This document shows, in pieces, positions 23,501 through 32,844 of a stretch of DNA of 64,000 nucleotides. Made by a program: the position numbers and the translations under genes. The notes beneath the pieces were generated by a model. That model saw only the letters and a list, made by a program, of their open reading frames with translations, had not been told where the DNA came from and searched no databases. How positions within the stretch are numbered: the stretch's first letter is position 1; the number at the start of each line of letters is the position of its first letter. Origin of the DNA: an uncultured Oscillibacter sp. (GTDB lineage Bacteria > Bacillota > Clostridia > Oscillospirales > Oscillospiraceae); contig CAKTMK010000009.1 of NCBI GenBank assembly GCA_934574045.1, positions 1-64,000 of the forward strand, read 5' to 3'.

Positions 23501-25351
23501 ATGATCCTTGAAACGATCCAATCCCCGGCGGATGTAAAAAAGCTGACGCGGCAGGAGCTGGGGCAGCTCTGCGAGGAGCTGCGCGGTTTTCTGATCGACA
23601 GCGTGTCCAAGACCGGCGGGCACCTCGCCTCCAATCTGGGCGTGGTGGAACTGACGGTGGCGATCCACCGGGTGTTCGACACGGCGCAGGACCGGCTGGT
23701 CTTCGACGTGGGCCACCAATGCTATGTTCACAAGGCCCTGACGGGCCGCAGAGAGCTTTTCAGCACCCTGCGGCAGTTCGAGGGCCTTTCCGGCTTTCCA
23801 AAGCCCTATGAGAGCGAGCACGACGCGTTCGTCGCGGGCCACGCATCCAACTCCGTGTCCGTGGCGCTGGGCATGGCCCGGGCGCGGACAATCAAGGGCG
23901 AGGACCGCAGCGTTCTGGCCCTGATCGGGGACGGGGCGCTCTCCGGCGGTCTTGCCTATGAGGGGCTGAACAACGCCGGCGCGTCTGGTGAGCCGCTGAT
24001 CGTGATTTTGAACGACAACGGGATGTCCATCAACCCCAACGTGGGCGCGGTGAGCCGCCATTTGAGCAAGATCCGCAGCAAACCCGCCTATTACCACTTC
24101 AAAAAGTGGTATCGCGGCCTGTTCGGCGCCCGCCCCATGGACAACCGGCTCTATCGGTTCAACCACCGGCTCAAATCGCAGCTCAAAAAGGCCATCTGGC
24201 CGGGGAGCACGCTGTTTGAGGACATGGGCTTCACTTACCTCGGCCCCATCGACGGCCACGATCTGGACCGCCTGTGCGATGTTTTGCAGTGGGCAAAGGA
24301 GCTGCGCCGCCCGGTGCTGGTCCATGTGAACACCGTGAAGGGCAGGGGATACGGCCCGGCGGAGCGGGATCCCGGAAAATTCCACGGCGTGTCCCCTTTC
24401 GACCCGCAGACCGGCCTTTTGAAAAAGGAGGAGCAGGAGAGCTTTTCCTCCGTGTTCGGCAGGACGCTGGCGACCTGCGCCGCGGAGGACAGCCGCGTGT
24501 GCGCCATCACCGCTGCCATGGCGGACGGGACGGGGCTTGCGCCTTTCCGGAAGGAGTTCCCGGAGCGCTTTTTTGACGTGGGCATCGCGGAGGGACACGG
24601 CGCGGCCATGGCCGCGGGCCTTGCGTCGCAGGGGATGCTTCCGGTTTTTGCCGTGTATTCCACATTTTTGCAGCGCAGCTATGATATGCTGCTCCACGAC
24701 ATCGCGCTCCAGCAGCTCCACGTGGTGCTGGCGGTGGACCGCGCGGGCCTTGTGGGCAGCGACGGCGAGACGCATCACGGCGTGTTCGATGCGCTGTTCC
24801 TGCCCACCGTGCCCGGAATGACGGTGCTCTGTCCGGCGAACTTTGCGGAGCTGCGGCGGATGTTGCGCGACGCGCTGTTCCACATTGACGGACCGGTGGC
24901 CGTCCGCTATCCCCGGGGCGGGGAGGGACGCTACCGGGAGGACAGCGGCCCGGATGCCGCCGTGCGGCTGCGCAGCGGCGCGGACGTGACCCTGCTGACC
25001 TACGGCATTTTGACCGATCAGGCGCTGGCGGCGGCAGAGCTGCTGGAGCGCAGCGGCGTTCAGGCGGGCGTTGTAAAGCTGAACCGCATTGCACCGCTCT
25101 GCTACGAGGACCTTGCGCCGGTTTTGAGCGGCTGCGGGTTCATGGCGGCTATTGAGGATTGCTGCGGCTCCGGCTGCGTGGGCCAGCGGGTGGGCGGCAT
25201 TCTGGCTGCCCGCGGCGACGCGCCGAAGCGGATCTTGTTTATGAATCTGGGCGGCAGCTTTGTACCCGCAGGCTCGGTCGCGGAGCTGGAACACAGTCTG
25301 GGACTGGATGCGGAGGGCATCGCTGCTGCGGTTTTGAAGGCGCTTCGCTGA
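23501..25351 (+). CDS. dxs: 1-deoxy-D-xylulose-5-phosphate synthase
   Basis: First enzyme of the MEP isoprenoid pathway: pyruvate plus glyceraldehyde 3-phosphate to DXP, TPP dependent. The 616-residue protein has GGHLASNLGVVELTVAIH near residue 44, the TPP-binding motif GDGALSGGLAYEGLNNAG near 145, FEDMGFTYLGPIDGHD near 240, the catalytic Glu region FDVGIAEGHGAAMAAGLA near 360 and DRAGLVGSDGETHHGVFD near 417. IAEGHG replaces the commoner IAEQHA, a variation seen around, not at, the catalytic Glu. Its TPP need connects it loosely to the thiamine importer at the right end. Confidence 0.96.
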   Translation: MILETIQSPADVKKLTRQELGQLCEELRGFLIDSVSKTGGHLASNLGVVELTVAIHRVFDTAQDRLVFDVGHQCYVHKALTGRRELFSTLRQFEGLSGFPKPYESEHDAFVAGHASNSVSVALGMARARTIKGEDRSVLALIGDGALSGGLAYEGLNNAGASGEPLIVILNDNGMSINPNVGAVSRHLSKIRSKPAYYHFKKWYRGLFGARPMDNRLYRFNHRLKSQLKKAIWPGSTLFEDMGFTYLGPIDGHDLDRLCDVLQWAKELRRPVLVHVNTVKGRGYGPAERDPGKFHGVSPFDPQTGLLKKEEQESFSSVFGRTLATCAAEDSRVCAITAAMADGTGLAPFRKEFPERFFDVGIAEGHGAAMAAGLASQGMLPVFAVYSTFLQRSYDMLLHDIALQQLHVVLAVDRAGLVGSDGETHHGVFDALFLPTVPGMTVLCPANFAELRRMLRDALFHIDGPVAVRYPRGGEGRYREDSGPDAAVRLRSGADVTLLTYGILTDQALAAAELLERSGVQAGVVKLNRIAPLCYEDLAPVLSGCGFMAAIEDCCGSGCVGQRVGGILAARGDAPKRILFMNLGGSFVPAGSVAELEHSLGLDAEGIAAAVLKALR

Positions 25352-25376
25352 AGCGCCCGCGAGGGGGAGTCATTTC

Positions 25377-26201
25377 ATGAGCGGAAAAAAGCGGCTGGAC
25401 GTGCTTCTGGTGGAGCGCGGACTTCAGGAGAGCCGCCAGAAGGCGCAGGCCACCATTATGAGCGGCCTTGTATTTGTCAGGGGCCAGCGGGCGGACAAGC
25501 CCGGCACGGCCTATCCCGAGGACGCGGAGATCGAGGTGCGGGGGAACGCGCTGGCCTACGTGAGCCGGGGAGGGCTGAAGCTGGAAAAGGCCATGAGGAC
25601 TTTCCCCATCGACCTGCGCGGCGCGGTCTGCGGCGACATCGGCGCGTCCACCGGCGGCTTTACGGACTGTATGCTGCAAAACGGCGCGGAAAAGGTCTAC
25701 GCCGTGGATGTGGGGTACGGTCAACTGGCGTGGAAGCTGCGGTCGGACCCGCGGGTGGTGTGTCTGGAGCGGACCAACGCCCGGTATCTGACCCATGAGC
25801 AGGTGCCGGACGAGCTGGATTTTTCCAGCGTGGACGTGAGCTTTATCTCGCTGAAGCTGATCCTGCCCGCCCTGCGGGGACTTTTGAAGGAGACGGGCCG
25901 CGCGGTCTGTCTGGTGAAGCCGCAGTTTGAGGCCGGACGGGAAAAGGTCGGCAAAAAGGGCGTTGTCCGGGACCCGGCGGTCCACGAGGAGGTGCTGGAG
26001 CATTTCCTTGAGCACGCAAAGGAATCTGACTTTACAGTGCTTGGATTGACATACTCTCCCATCCGCGGGCCGGAGGGAAATATTGAGTACCTCGGATTTT
26101 TGCAGAGCGGAGCCGCGCCGGAGCAGCAGACGTTCGATCTGGCCGCGCTGGTGGCGGAGTCTCACGCGGCGCTGCCGGAGCGGGGAGGCGCGGAAGCATG
26201 A
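25377..26201 (+). CDS. TlyA-family rRNA methyltransferase (S4 + FtsJ domains)
   Basis: 274-residue protein of the TlyA family, 2'-O-methyltransferases of rRNA in the characterised mycobacterial member. The S4 RNA-binding domain covers residues 5-60 (RLDVLLVERGLQESRQKAQATIMSGLV), followed by the Rossmann methyltransferase fold with GDIGASTGGFTDCMLQNGA near 88, VDVGYGQLAWKLR near 112 and KPQFEAGREKVGKKGVV near 182. Located between dxs and nadK, as in many Firmicutes. Its stop overlaps the nadK start. Haemolysin, the older label, is not supported by sequence. Confidence 0.9.
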   Translation: MSGKKRLDVLLVERGLQESRQKAQATIMSGLVFVRGQRADKPGTAYPEDAEIEVRGNALAYVSRGGLKLEKAMRTFPIDLRGAVCGDIGASTGGFTDCMLQNGAEKVYAVDVGYGQLAWKLRSDPRVVCLERTNARYLTHEQVPDELDFSSVDVSFISLKLILPALRGLLKETGRAVCLVKPQFEAGREKVGKKGVVRDPAVHEEVLEHFLEHAKESDFTVLGLTYSPIRGPEGNIEYLGFLQSGAAPEQQTFDLAALVAESHAALPERGGAEA

Positions 26202-27079
26202 AAGACTGGAAAAAGGTCATTCTGTGCCCCAACCCCAGCCGGGATCATGACATGTGCGCTACGAAGACGGCGAAGGAAACTTTGGAACGCTACGGCTTCC
26301 GAACGGTGGTGTGCTCCCCGTTCCGGGATCAGCGGGAGGGGACCTTTGCTGATCTGGATGTGCGCCCGCTGACGCAGGAGCTGCGCTCCGCGGATCTGAT
26401 GATTACCTTCGGCGGAGACGGGACGATCCTCCATCTGGCCAAGCTGGCCGCGCTGAACAAGGTTCCGGTCCTTGGCGTCAACACGGGCAGCCTTGGCTTC
26501 ATCGCGGAGCTGGAGCTGAGCGAGCTGGATATGCTGTGCCGTCTGGAATCGTGGGATTTCAAGACGGAGAGCCGGATGATGCTGGACGTTTCGGTCCTGC
26601 GGGACGGGCGGCAGGTCTACACGAATCTGGGGCTGAACGACGCGGTGATCCGGGAGGGGCCGATCTCCCACGTGATCCACCTGCGGATCGAGTCGGACGC
26701 CCACCATCTGGCGGACATTGCGGGCGACGGCGTCATCATCGCCACGCCCACCGGCTCCACGGCCTATTCGCTCTCGGCGGGCGGGCCGGTGATGGAGCCG
26801 AACGCGGAGGCGATGGTGGTCTGTCCCATCTGTACGCATAATATGCGCTTTTCTTCGTATGTTTTGTCGCCGGGACACACGCTTTCCATCCGCATGGAGC
26901 GCAACGGGCGCAAGCCCGTCTACCTGTTTGTGGACGAGAGCCGGGGCTTTGCGCTCCGGTCGGAGGACGAAGTGCAGGTGCGCCGGTCGAAGTACGCGCT
27001 GAAGCTGGTGCGGCTGACGGAAAAGAGCTTTTGCGAGATTTTTGCGAAAAAAATGCTGCCGGGAGGTCAAGAGGGATGA
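26198..27079 (+). CDS. nadK: NAD(+) kinase
   Basis: Phosphorylates NAD to NADP with ATP or polyphosphate. The 293-residue protein has FGGDGTILHLAKLAA near residue 70, LGVNTGSLGFIAEL near 95, the NE-type segment LGLNDAVIREGPISHVIHL near 147 and DGVIIATPTGSTAYSLSAGGP near 178. All glycine-rich motif residues are in place. ATGA overlap with the tlyA stop and a similar overlap with argR indicate one transcript. Confidence 0.96.
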   Translation: MKDWKKVILCPNPSRDHDMCATKTAKETLERYGFRTVVCSPFRDQREGTFADLDVRPLTQELRSADLMITFGGDGTILHLAKLAALNKVPVLGVNTGSLGFIAELELSELDMLCRLESWDFKTESRMMLDVSVLRDGRQVYTNLGLNDAVIREGPISHVIHLRIESDAHHLADIAGDGVIIATPTGSTAYSLSAGGPVMEPNAEAMVVCPICTHNMRFSSYVLSPGHTLSIRMERNGRKPVYLFVDESRGFALRSEDEVQVRRSKYALKLVRLTEKSFCEIFAKKMLPGGQEG

Positions 27080-27531
27080 AAAACGAGCGACAGATGCTGA
27101 TTTTGGAGATCATCGGTCAGGAGAATATCGAGACGCAGGAGCAGCTTCTCCTCCGGCTTCAGGAGCGGGGCGTGACCAGCACGCAGGCCACCATTTCCCG
27201 GGACATCAAGCAGATGCACCTTATCAAGGAGCCGGTGGGACACGGCGTGTATAAATATTCTGTGTCCGGGAACCGGACGAAGCTGAATTTTGCGGAGAAG
27301 CTGCGCACGATCTTCCGCGAGAGCATCACCAGCATCGACAGCGCGCAGAACATTGTGGTGGTAAAGACCATGCCGGGGCTGGCCAGCGCCGCCTGCGCCG
27401 CGCTGGACGACATGGACCTAAATTATATGATGGGCAGTCTTGCGGGGGATGACACGGCGTTTCTCGTGATGCGGGACCCTGAGTCCGCCCAGACCTTCTG
27501 CCGGGAGATCCAGGAAATGATCAATATGTGA
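27076..27531 (+). CDS. argR: Arginine repressor
   Basis: Hexameric arginine-sensing regulator, 151 residues. The ATG at 27076 overlaps the nadK stop and has GGAGG nearby; the longer frame from 27031 would add unrelated residues. The N-terminal winged helix is residues 1-70 (MLILEIIGQENIETQEQLLLRL, GVTSTQATISRDIKQM), the C-terminal oligomerisation/arginine site has PGLASAACAALDDMD and GSLAGDDTAFLVMRD near 125. Its genomic place next to recN is common in Firmicutes and does not predict its targets. Confidence 0.96.
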   Translation: MKNERQMLILEIIGQENIETQEQLLLRLQERGVTSTQATISRDIKQMHLIKEPVGHGVYKYSVSGNRTKLNFAEKLRTIFRESITSIDSAQNIVVVKTMPGLASAACAALDDMDLNYMMGSLAGDDTAFLVMRDPESAQTFCREIQEMINM

Positions 27532-27579
27532 CCGCTGAAAAGCGAATTGACTTTACAGAGACTGAGAGGAGGAGAAACA

Positions 27580-29262
27580 GTGCTGGAATTGCTGCACATT
27601 GAAAATGTGGCGGTCATCGAGCAGGCGGACATCCAGTTCCGCCCCGGCTTCAACGCGCTGACGGGCGAGACCGGCGCGGGCAAGTCCATCGTGATCGACG
27701 CCATGGGCGCGGTGCTGGGCGGACGGACCTCCCGGGACCTGATCCGGACCGGCAGTAAAAAGGCGCTGGTCAGCGCGGAGTTTTCCGGCGTTCCGACGGA
27801 TCTTGCGGGCCTTGCGGAGTGCGGCGGCGAGCCGGACGAGGATGGCGTGCTGCTGCTTCAGCGGGAGATGGACGCGGACGGAAAGAACGTCTGCCGGGTG
27901 AACGGCCGCCCGGTCACGGTGTCCCAGCTCCGGGCGCTGGGGAGAAACCTCCTGAACATCCACGGCCAGCACGACGGCCAGCAGCTCCTTGACGAGGAGC
28001 AGCACGGCGCGTATCTGGACCGCTTCGGGCGGCTGGAGGGCGCGCTGGAGAGCTACCGCAGGGTCTACGGCGAGATGGCAGAGCTGCGCGGACAGATGGA
28101 CGCGCTGAAGATGGACGAGGCGGAAAAGGCCCGCCGAATCGACACGCTCCGCTTTCAGATCGACGAGCTGGAGCGGGCGGAGCTGCGCCCCGGCGAGGAG
28201 GAGGAGCTGCTGGAGCGGCGGGACTTGCTGCGCAACGGAGAGAAGTATCTCGCCGCGGTAGGGGGTGCGGATCAGTGCCTGAACGGCGACGACGAGCGCA
28301 GCGGCGCGGTGTCGCTGATTCAGGAGGCGGAGAACGCGCTCTCCCACCTGAAAAACCGGAACACCCGGATCGAGGAGATCTGGGAGCGGCTGGAACAGCT
28401 TCGCTGTGAAGCATATGACCTTGCCGAGACGGTGCGGGATCTGGCAGGCGAGTTCGACTTCTCGCCGGAGGAGCTGGACGAGGTGGAGAGCCGCTCCGAC
28501 CAGCTTTACCGGCTGAAAAAGAAGTACGGCGCCAGCGTGGAGGATATGCTGGAATATCTGGACCGCAGCCGCCGAGAGCTGGACGAGATCGAGACGGCGG
28601 ACGATATGCTGGCCCGTCTGGCGGAGAAGCTGACCAGGGCCCAGAAGGCCGTTTCCGCCGCGGGCGCGGAGCTGACCAAGGCGCGGAAGGCCGCCGCCGC
28701 GGAGCTGGAGCAGCGTATTTTGAAGGAGCTGCGGGATCTGGACATGAACCGGGTCCGCTTCTCCATTGAGTTTACCGAAAAGGAGCCGGGGCCGGACGGC
28801 TGCGACACGGTCCGGTTCCTGATGTCCGCCAACGCGGGCGAGGCTCTCAAGCCCATCGCCCGCATCGCCTCCGGCGGCGAGCTGGCCCGCATCATGCTGG
28901 CGCTGAAAAACGTTCTGGCGGAGCAGGAGCAGGTGGGGACGCTGGTGTTCGACGAGGTGGATACCGGCGTGTCCGGCCGGGCGGCCCAAAAGGTGGCGGA
29001 AAAGCTGGCGCAGGTCAGCCGCCGCAAGCAGGTCCTCTGCGTCACGCATCTGCCGCAGCTTGCGGCGATGGCGGACTCTCATTTCTCCGTGGAGAAGGGG
29101 GAGCGAAAGGGAAGAACCTTTACAGAGGTTGTCCAGCTGGACCGTGACCGCCGCATGGCGGAGCTGGCCCGCCTGACCGGCGGCAGCAAGGTGACGGACG
29201 CGCTGCTGCAAAGCGCGGGCGAACTGCTGGACGAGGCGGAGGCGTACCGCAGAACGCTTTGA
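27580..29262 (+). CDS. recN: DNA repair protein RecN
   Basis: SMC-like ATPase in double-strand break repair. The GTG at 27580 (MLELLHIENVAVIEQADIQF), behind GAGAGGAGGAG, gives 560 residues, the usual family length; an ATG 33 bases upstream has no SD support. Walker A GETGAGKSIVIDAMG near residue 32, long coiled coil between about 150 and 370, ABC signature IASGGELARIMLALK near 430 and Walker B TLVFDEVDTGVSGRAA near 455. It closes the OLE-associated gene cluster. Confidence 0.95.
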   Translation: MLELLHIENVAVIEQADIQFRPGFNALTGETGAGKSIVIDAMGAVLGGRTSRDLIRTGSKKALVSAEFSGVPTDLAGLAECGGEPDEDGVLLLQREMDADGKNVCRVNGRPVTVSQLRALGRNLLNIHGQHDGQQLLDEEQHGAYLDRFGRLEGALESYRRVYGEMAELRGQMDALKMDEAEKARRIDTLRFQIDELERAELRPGEEEELLERRDLLRNGEKYLAAVGGADQCLNGDDERSGAVSLIQEAENALSHLKNRNTRIEEIWERLEQLRCEAYDLAETVRDLAGEFDFSPEELDEVESRSDQLYRLKKKYGASVEDMLEYLDRSRRELDEIETADDMLARLAEKLTRAQKAVSAAGAELTKARKAAAAELEQRILKELRDLDMNRVRFSIEFTEKEPGPDGCDTVRFLMSANAGEALKPIARIASGGELARIMLALKNVLAEQEQVGTLVFDEVDTGVSGRAAQKVAEKLAQVSRRKQVLCVTHLPQLAAMADSHFSVEKGERKGRTFTEVVQLDRDRRMAELARLTGGSKVTDALLQSAGELLDEAEAYRRTL

Positions 29263-29364
29263 CCCGCGTCCGCCCGTCCGCACATACACAGGATAAGGAC
29301 CGGCCGCCGCGCGCCTGCCATGGGCGGACGGACGGCGGCCGAAAACCGGCAAAGAGGTGTACAC

Positions 29365-29976
29365 ATGGAAAATGAAATGAGAACGTTCGGCTATCTCTGC
29401 CCCGCCTGCGGGAAGCCCGTGATGGCGGCCCGCTCTCTGTTCGCGCTGGAGGCCTCCGGCGTGGAGGTGGAGTGCGAGTGCGGCGGGTCCGCGCTGCGGA
29501 CGGAATTTGACGGACAGAAGTGCAGGATCTTCGTGCCCTGCGGCCTGTGCGGCGAGACGCACACGGCCCAGTGCAGCCCCGAGCAGCTGGCACGCCGGGA
29601 GGGCGTGGCCTTCGGCTGCGCCAAGACGCAGGAGTTCTGCTGCTACGTCGGCGACGAGGGTACGGTGGAAAAGCACCTGCGGGAGCTGGAGATCCTGGCG
29701 GAGAAGGAAAAGCAGAACCGGGAGAACGGCGGCGGGCAGTTTCTGGACAGCGTGGTCATGTACGAGATCCTGTCCGAGCTGAAGGAGATCGCCGCCCGTA
29801 AGGACGGGATCACCTGCGCCTGCGGGAGCCGGGAGTACGCCATGGAGATCCGCCGCTCGGCGGTGGACCTGATCTGCAAGTCCTGCGGCGCAAAGCTGCG
29901 CGTCCCCGCCGCCACGGAGGACGATCTGGACGATCTGTGCTGCCATATGCGCCTGACGATCCCGGGCAGAAGCTGA
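29365..29976 (+). CDS. Zinc-ribbon protein of unknown function
   Basis: 203 residues, start MENEMRTFGYLCPACGKPVMAA, SD AAAGAGGTG. Five CxxC-like pairs are visible: CPAC near 12, CECG near 36, CGLCGETH near 56, CACGSREYAM near 150 and CKSCGAKL near 171, so two or more zinc sites are likely. A helical Glu/Lys-rich region lies between residues 100 and 140. No enzymatic motif was seen. Proteins of this layout occur in Clostridia downstream of recN; I know no function. The 102-base gap before it contains inverted GC-rich strings but no clear promoter. Confidence 0.75.
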   Translation: MENEMRTFGYLCPACGKPVMAARSLFALEASGVEVECECGGSALRTEFDGQKCRIFVPCGLCGETHTAQCSPEQLARREGVAFGCAKTQEFCCYVGDEGTVEKHLRELEILAEKEKQNRENGGGQFLDSVVMYEILSELKEIAARKDGITCACGSREYAMEIRRSAVDLICKSCGAKLRVPAATEDDLDDLCCHMRLTIPGRS

Positions 29977-30013
29977 CGGCGCGGGCGCAGAAAGAAAAGA
30001 AGGGGGCGGGTCT

Positions 30014-31183
30014 GTGATCCGGTTTCTTGCAAAGCTGTTCATTAAAAACGCGGACGATCCGAAAGATCCCGCCGTCCGCGCGGCTTACGGCATTTTGTGC
30101 GGCGCGGTGGGGATCTTTTTGAACGTCCTGCTCTTTGCGGGCAAGTTTTTTGCCGGGTCGCTCTCCGGCTCCATCGCCATCACGGCGGACGCGTTCAACA
30201 ACCTGTCCGACGCCGGCTCCTCCGTCATCACGCTGCTGGGCTTCCGTCTGGGCGGGCAGAAGCCGGACCCGGAGCATCCTTTCGGCCACGGACGGATGGA
30301 GTATCTTTCGGGGCTTCTGGTGTCCATGCTCATCATCCTGATGGGCTTTGAGCTGGCCCGCTCATCGCTGGACAAGATCCTGCACCCGGAGCCGGTGGCC
30401 TTTTCCGCGGTGAGCGCGGCGATCCTGGCCGCGTCCATCTGCGTCAAGCTGTATATGTGCTGCTACAACCGCTCTGTCGGCGGACGCATCCAGTCCTCGG
30501 CCATGCGGGCCGCGGCGATGGACAGCCTGAGCGACAGCGCGGCGACTGCCGCGGTGCTTGTGGCCAGTGTGATCGGCCGCATCACCGGACTTCAGATCGA
30601 CGGCTGGTGCGGTGCGCTGGTGGCGCTGTTCATCCTCTGGTCCGGGCTTCAGTCCGGCCGCGACACGCTGAACCCGCTGCTGGGCCAGCCGCCCTCGGCG
30701 GAGCTGGTGGAGAGCATCCGGCGGATCGTCATGAGCGGACGGGACGTTCAGGGGATGCACGATCTGATTGTCCATGACTACGGACCGGGACGGCGGATGA
30801 TCTCCCTCCACGCGGAGGTCCCGGCGGACGAGGACCTGCTGGAGATCCACGACGAGATCGACAACATCGAGTCCCGGCTCAAGCGGGAGCTGGGCTGCGA
30901 GGCGGTGATCCACATGGACCCCGTGGTGTCGGACGGCGGCGTGATCGACGAGACCCACCGCAAGGTGGCCGAGCTGGCCCGCTGCATCGACGAGCAGATC
31001 TCCATCCATGACTTCCGCATGATCATCGGCCCGACCCATACGAACCTGATCTTTGACGCGGTGGTGCCGTTCCGGTTCCGCCTGAGCGACGAGCAGGTGC
31101 GGGAAAAGCTGCGTCGGGCGGTCAAAACGCTGGACGAGCGGTACTGCGCGGTGGTGAACGTGGAGCGGTCCTACACGGCGTGA
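30014..31183 (+). CDS. Cation diffusion facilitator family transporter
   Basis: Membrane exporter of divalent metal ions (Zn2+, Fe2+, Mn2+ or similar) against protons. The GTG at 30014 (MIRFLAKLFIKNADDP) is used. 389 residues with about six membrane helices; metal-site signatures TADAFNNLSDAGSS near residue 53 and DSLSDSAATAAVL near 173, and DPEHPFGHGRMEYL near 82. A cytoplasmic C-terminal domain with HDLIVHDYGPG and a further extension to the end includes several His residues. The extension beyond the usual 300 residues is typical of the longer clostridial CDF subgroup. Metal specificity is not predictable here. Confidence 0.9.
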   Translation: MIRFLAKLFIKNADDPKDPAVRAAYGILCGAVGIFLNVLLFAGKFFAGSLSGSIAITADAFNNLSDAGSSVITLLGFRLGGQKPDPEHPFGHGRMEYLSGLLVSMLIILMGFELARSSLDKILHPEPVAFSAVSAAILAASICVKLYMCCYNRSVGGRIQSSAMRAAAMDSLSDSAATAAVLVASVIGRITGLQIDGWCGALVALFILWSGLQSGRDTLNPLLGQPPSAELVESIRRIVMSGRDVQGMHDLIVHDYGPGRRMISLHAEVPADEDLLEIHDEIDNIESRLKRELGCEAVIHMDPVVSDGGVIDETHRKVAELARCIDEQISIHDFRMIIGPTHTNLIFDAVVPFRFRLSDEQVREKLRRAVKTLDERYCAVVNVERSYTA

Positions 31184-31214
31184 GCCGCCCTCGCGGCCCC
31201 GGCGGGAAAGCGGC

Positions 31215-31243
31215 TTGACAAACGGAGAAAAATCGGATATAGT
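31215..31243 (+). promoter_or_regulatory. Sigma-A promoter of T-box-tyrS
   Basis: TTGACA 31215-31220, 17-base spacer, TATAGT 31238-31243. Transcription should begin about 31250, at the start of the T-box leader. Confidence 0.9.
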
Positions 31244-31249
31244 ACCTGC

Positions 31250-31521
31250 TGTATACAGTGATGATGGGGAGAAGTACCCCGCACGGCGCTGCAAAGAGAG
31301 CCTCCGGTCCGGTGAAAGGGGGAGAGCACGGGCGGGCGAATACACCCCGGAACCGGCGCCCGAACGGCTGACAGCCCAGTAGACGCGCTCCGGGTGCGCC
31401 CGTTACAGCGCTGCCGTGTGATGGCACGGCCGGAGGCGTCCGTCCGCGAGGGCGGCGCGAACAGAGGTGGTACCGCGAAGCAATTCGCCCTCTGTCCCCA
31501 TGGGACGGAGGGCGCTTTTTC
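31250..31521 (+). promoter_or_regulatory. Tyrosine T-box leader with terminator
   Basis: Contains the T-box signature GGTGGTACCGCG at 31466-31477, which pairs with the uncharged tRNA acceptor end, an AG-box-like AGAGAGCC near 31296 and a stem I whose specifier loop offers TAC (Tyr) at 31275-31277. The terminator is CGCCCTCTGTCCC with GGGACGGAGGGCG (31486-31514) and TTTTT. Uncharged tRNA-Tyr would stabilise the antiterminator and switch on tyrS. Specifier assignment is supported by the downstream gene. Confidence 0.9.
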
Positions 31522-31570
31522 CGCGTCCTGTCCCGAAGCGGAAAATTTACAGAAATGGGAGAGACGAACG

Positions 31571-32791
31571 ATGCAGATTTACGAAGAACTCAAGGCGCGC
31601 GGCCTGATCGCACAGGTCACGGACGAGGAGCAGATCCGCGAGCTGGTCAACAACGGAAAGGCGACCTTCTATATCGGCTTTGACCCCACGGCGGACAGCC
31701 TGCACGTGGGCCACTTCATGGCACTGTGCCTGATGAAGCGGCTCCAGATGGCGGGCAACCGGCCCATCGCCCTGATCGGCGGCGGCACCGGCTATATCGG
31801 CGACCCCTCCGGCCGGACGGATATGCGCTCCATGATGACGCCGGAGACCATCCAGCACAACTGCGACTGCTTCAAAAAGCAGATGGAGCGGTTCATCGAG
31901 TTCGGCGAGGGCAAGGCTATGATGCTCAACAACGCCGACTGGCTGCTCAAGCTGAACTATATCGAGCTTCTGCGGGAGGTTGGCGCGTGCTTCTCCGTCA
32001 ACAACATGCTGCGGGCCAAGTGCTATGAGCAGCGGATGGAGAAGGGCCTGTCCTTCCTGGAGTTCAACTATATGATTATGCAGTCCTACGACTTTTATCA
32101 TATGTTCCAGACCGTGGGCTGCAATATGCAGTTCGGCGGCGACGACCAGTGGAGCAATATGCTGGGCGGCACGGAGCTGATCCGCCGCAAGCTGGGCAAG
32201 GACGCCTACGCCATGACCATCACGCTGCTGCTCAACTCCGAGGGCAAGAAGATGGGCAAGACCGCCAGCGGCGCGGTGTGGCTGGACCCGGCCAAGACCA
32301 GCCCGTTCGACTTCTATCAGTACTGGCGCAACGTGGGCGACGCGGACGTGCTGCGCTGCATTCGGATGCTGACCTTCCTCCCGCTGGAGGAGGTGGACGC
32401 CATGGACCACTGGGAGGGCAGCCAGCTCAACCGGGCCAAGGAGATCCTCGCCTACGAGCTGACCAAGCTGGTCCACGGCGAGGCTGAGGCCGAAAAGGCG
32501 CAGGAGACGGCCCGCGGCCTGTTCTCAGGAGCCGGTTTCACCGAGAATATGCCCACTACCGTGCTGGGCGACGCGCAGTTCACCGATGGGAAGATCGGCG
32601 TGCTGACGCTGCTGACGGCCTGCGGCCTGTGCGCGTCTAACGGCGAGGCCCGGCGGCTGGTGCAGCAGGGCGGCGTGACGGTGAACGACCGGAAGGCGGA
32701 CGCCGCCGACACCTTTGACCGGGACGACTTCGCCGGAGACGGTCTGGTCATCAAAAAGGGCAAGAAGGTCTATCACCGGGCGCGGATCTGA
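31571..32791 (+). CDS. tyrS: Tyrosine-tRNA ligase
   Basis: Charges tRNA-Tyr. The ATG at 31571 (MQIYEELKARGLIAQVTDEEQ), following GGGAGAG, gives 406 residues; longer frames run back through the T-box and are rejected. Class I motifs: HVGH in DPTADSLHVGHF near residue 44 and the KMSKS equivalent GKKMGKTASGAVW near 233. YIGFDPTAD and GGDDQWSNMLGG mark the tyrosine site. A C-terminal S4 domain covers about 340-405. Controlled by the upstream T-box. Confidence 0.97.
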   Translation: MQIYEELKARGLIAQVTDEEQIRELVNNGKATFYIGFDPTADSLHVGHFMALCLMKRLQMAGNRPIALIGGGTGYIGDPSGRTDMRSMMTPETIQHNCDCFKKQMERFIEFGEGKAMMLNNADWLLKLNYIELLREVGACFSVNNMLRAKCYEQRMEKGLSFLEFNYMIMQSYDFYHMFQTVGCNMQFGGDDQWSNMLGGTELIRRKLGKDAYAMTITLLLNSEGKKMGKTASGAVWLDPAKTSPFDFYQYWRNVGDADVLRCIRMLTFLPLEEVDAMDHWEGSQLNRAKEILAYELTKLVHGEAEAEKAQETARGLFSGAGFTENMPTTVLGDAQFTDGKIGVLTLLTACGLCASNGEARRLVQQGGVTVNDRKADAADTFDRDDFAGDGLVIKKGKKVYHRARI

Positions 32792-32844
32792 GCGCGGCGG
32801 ACCGGCGGACCTGCAAAATAGTAAAGGAGTAAACGAACGAACGC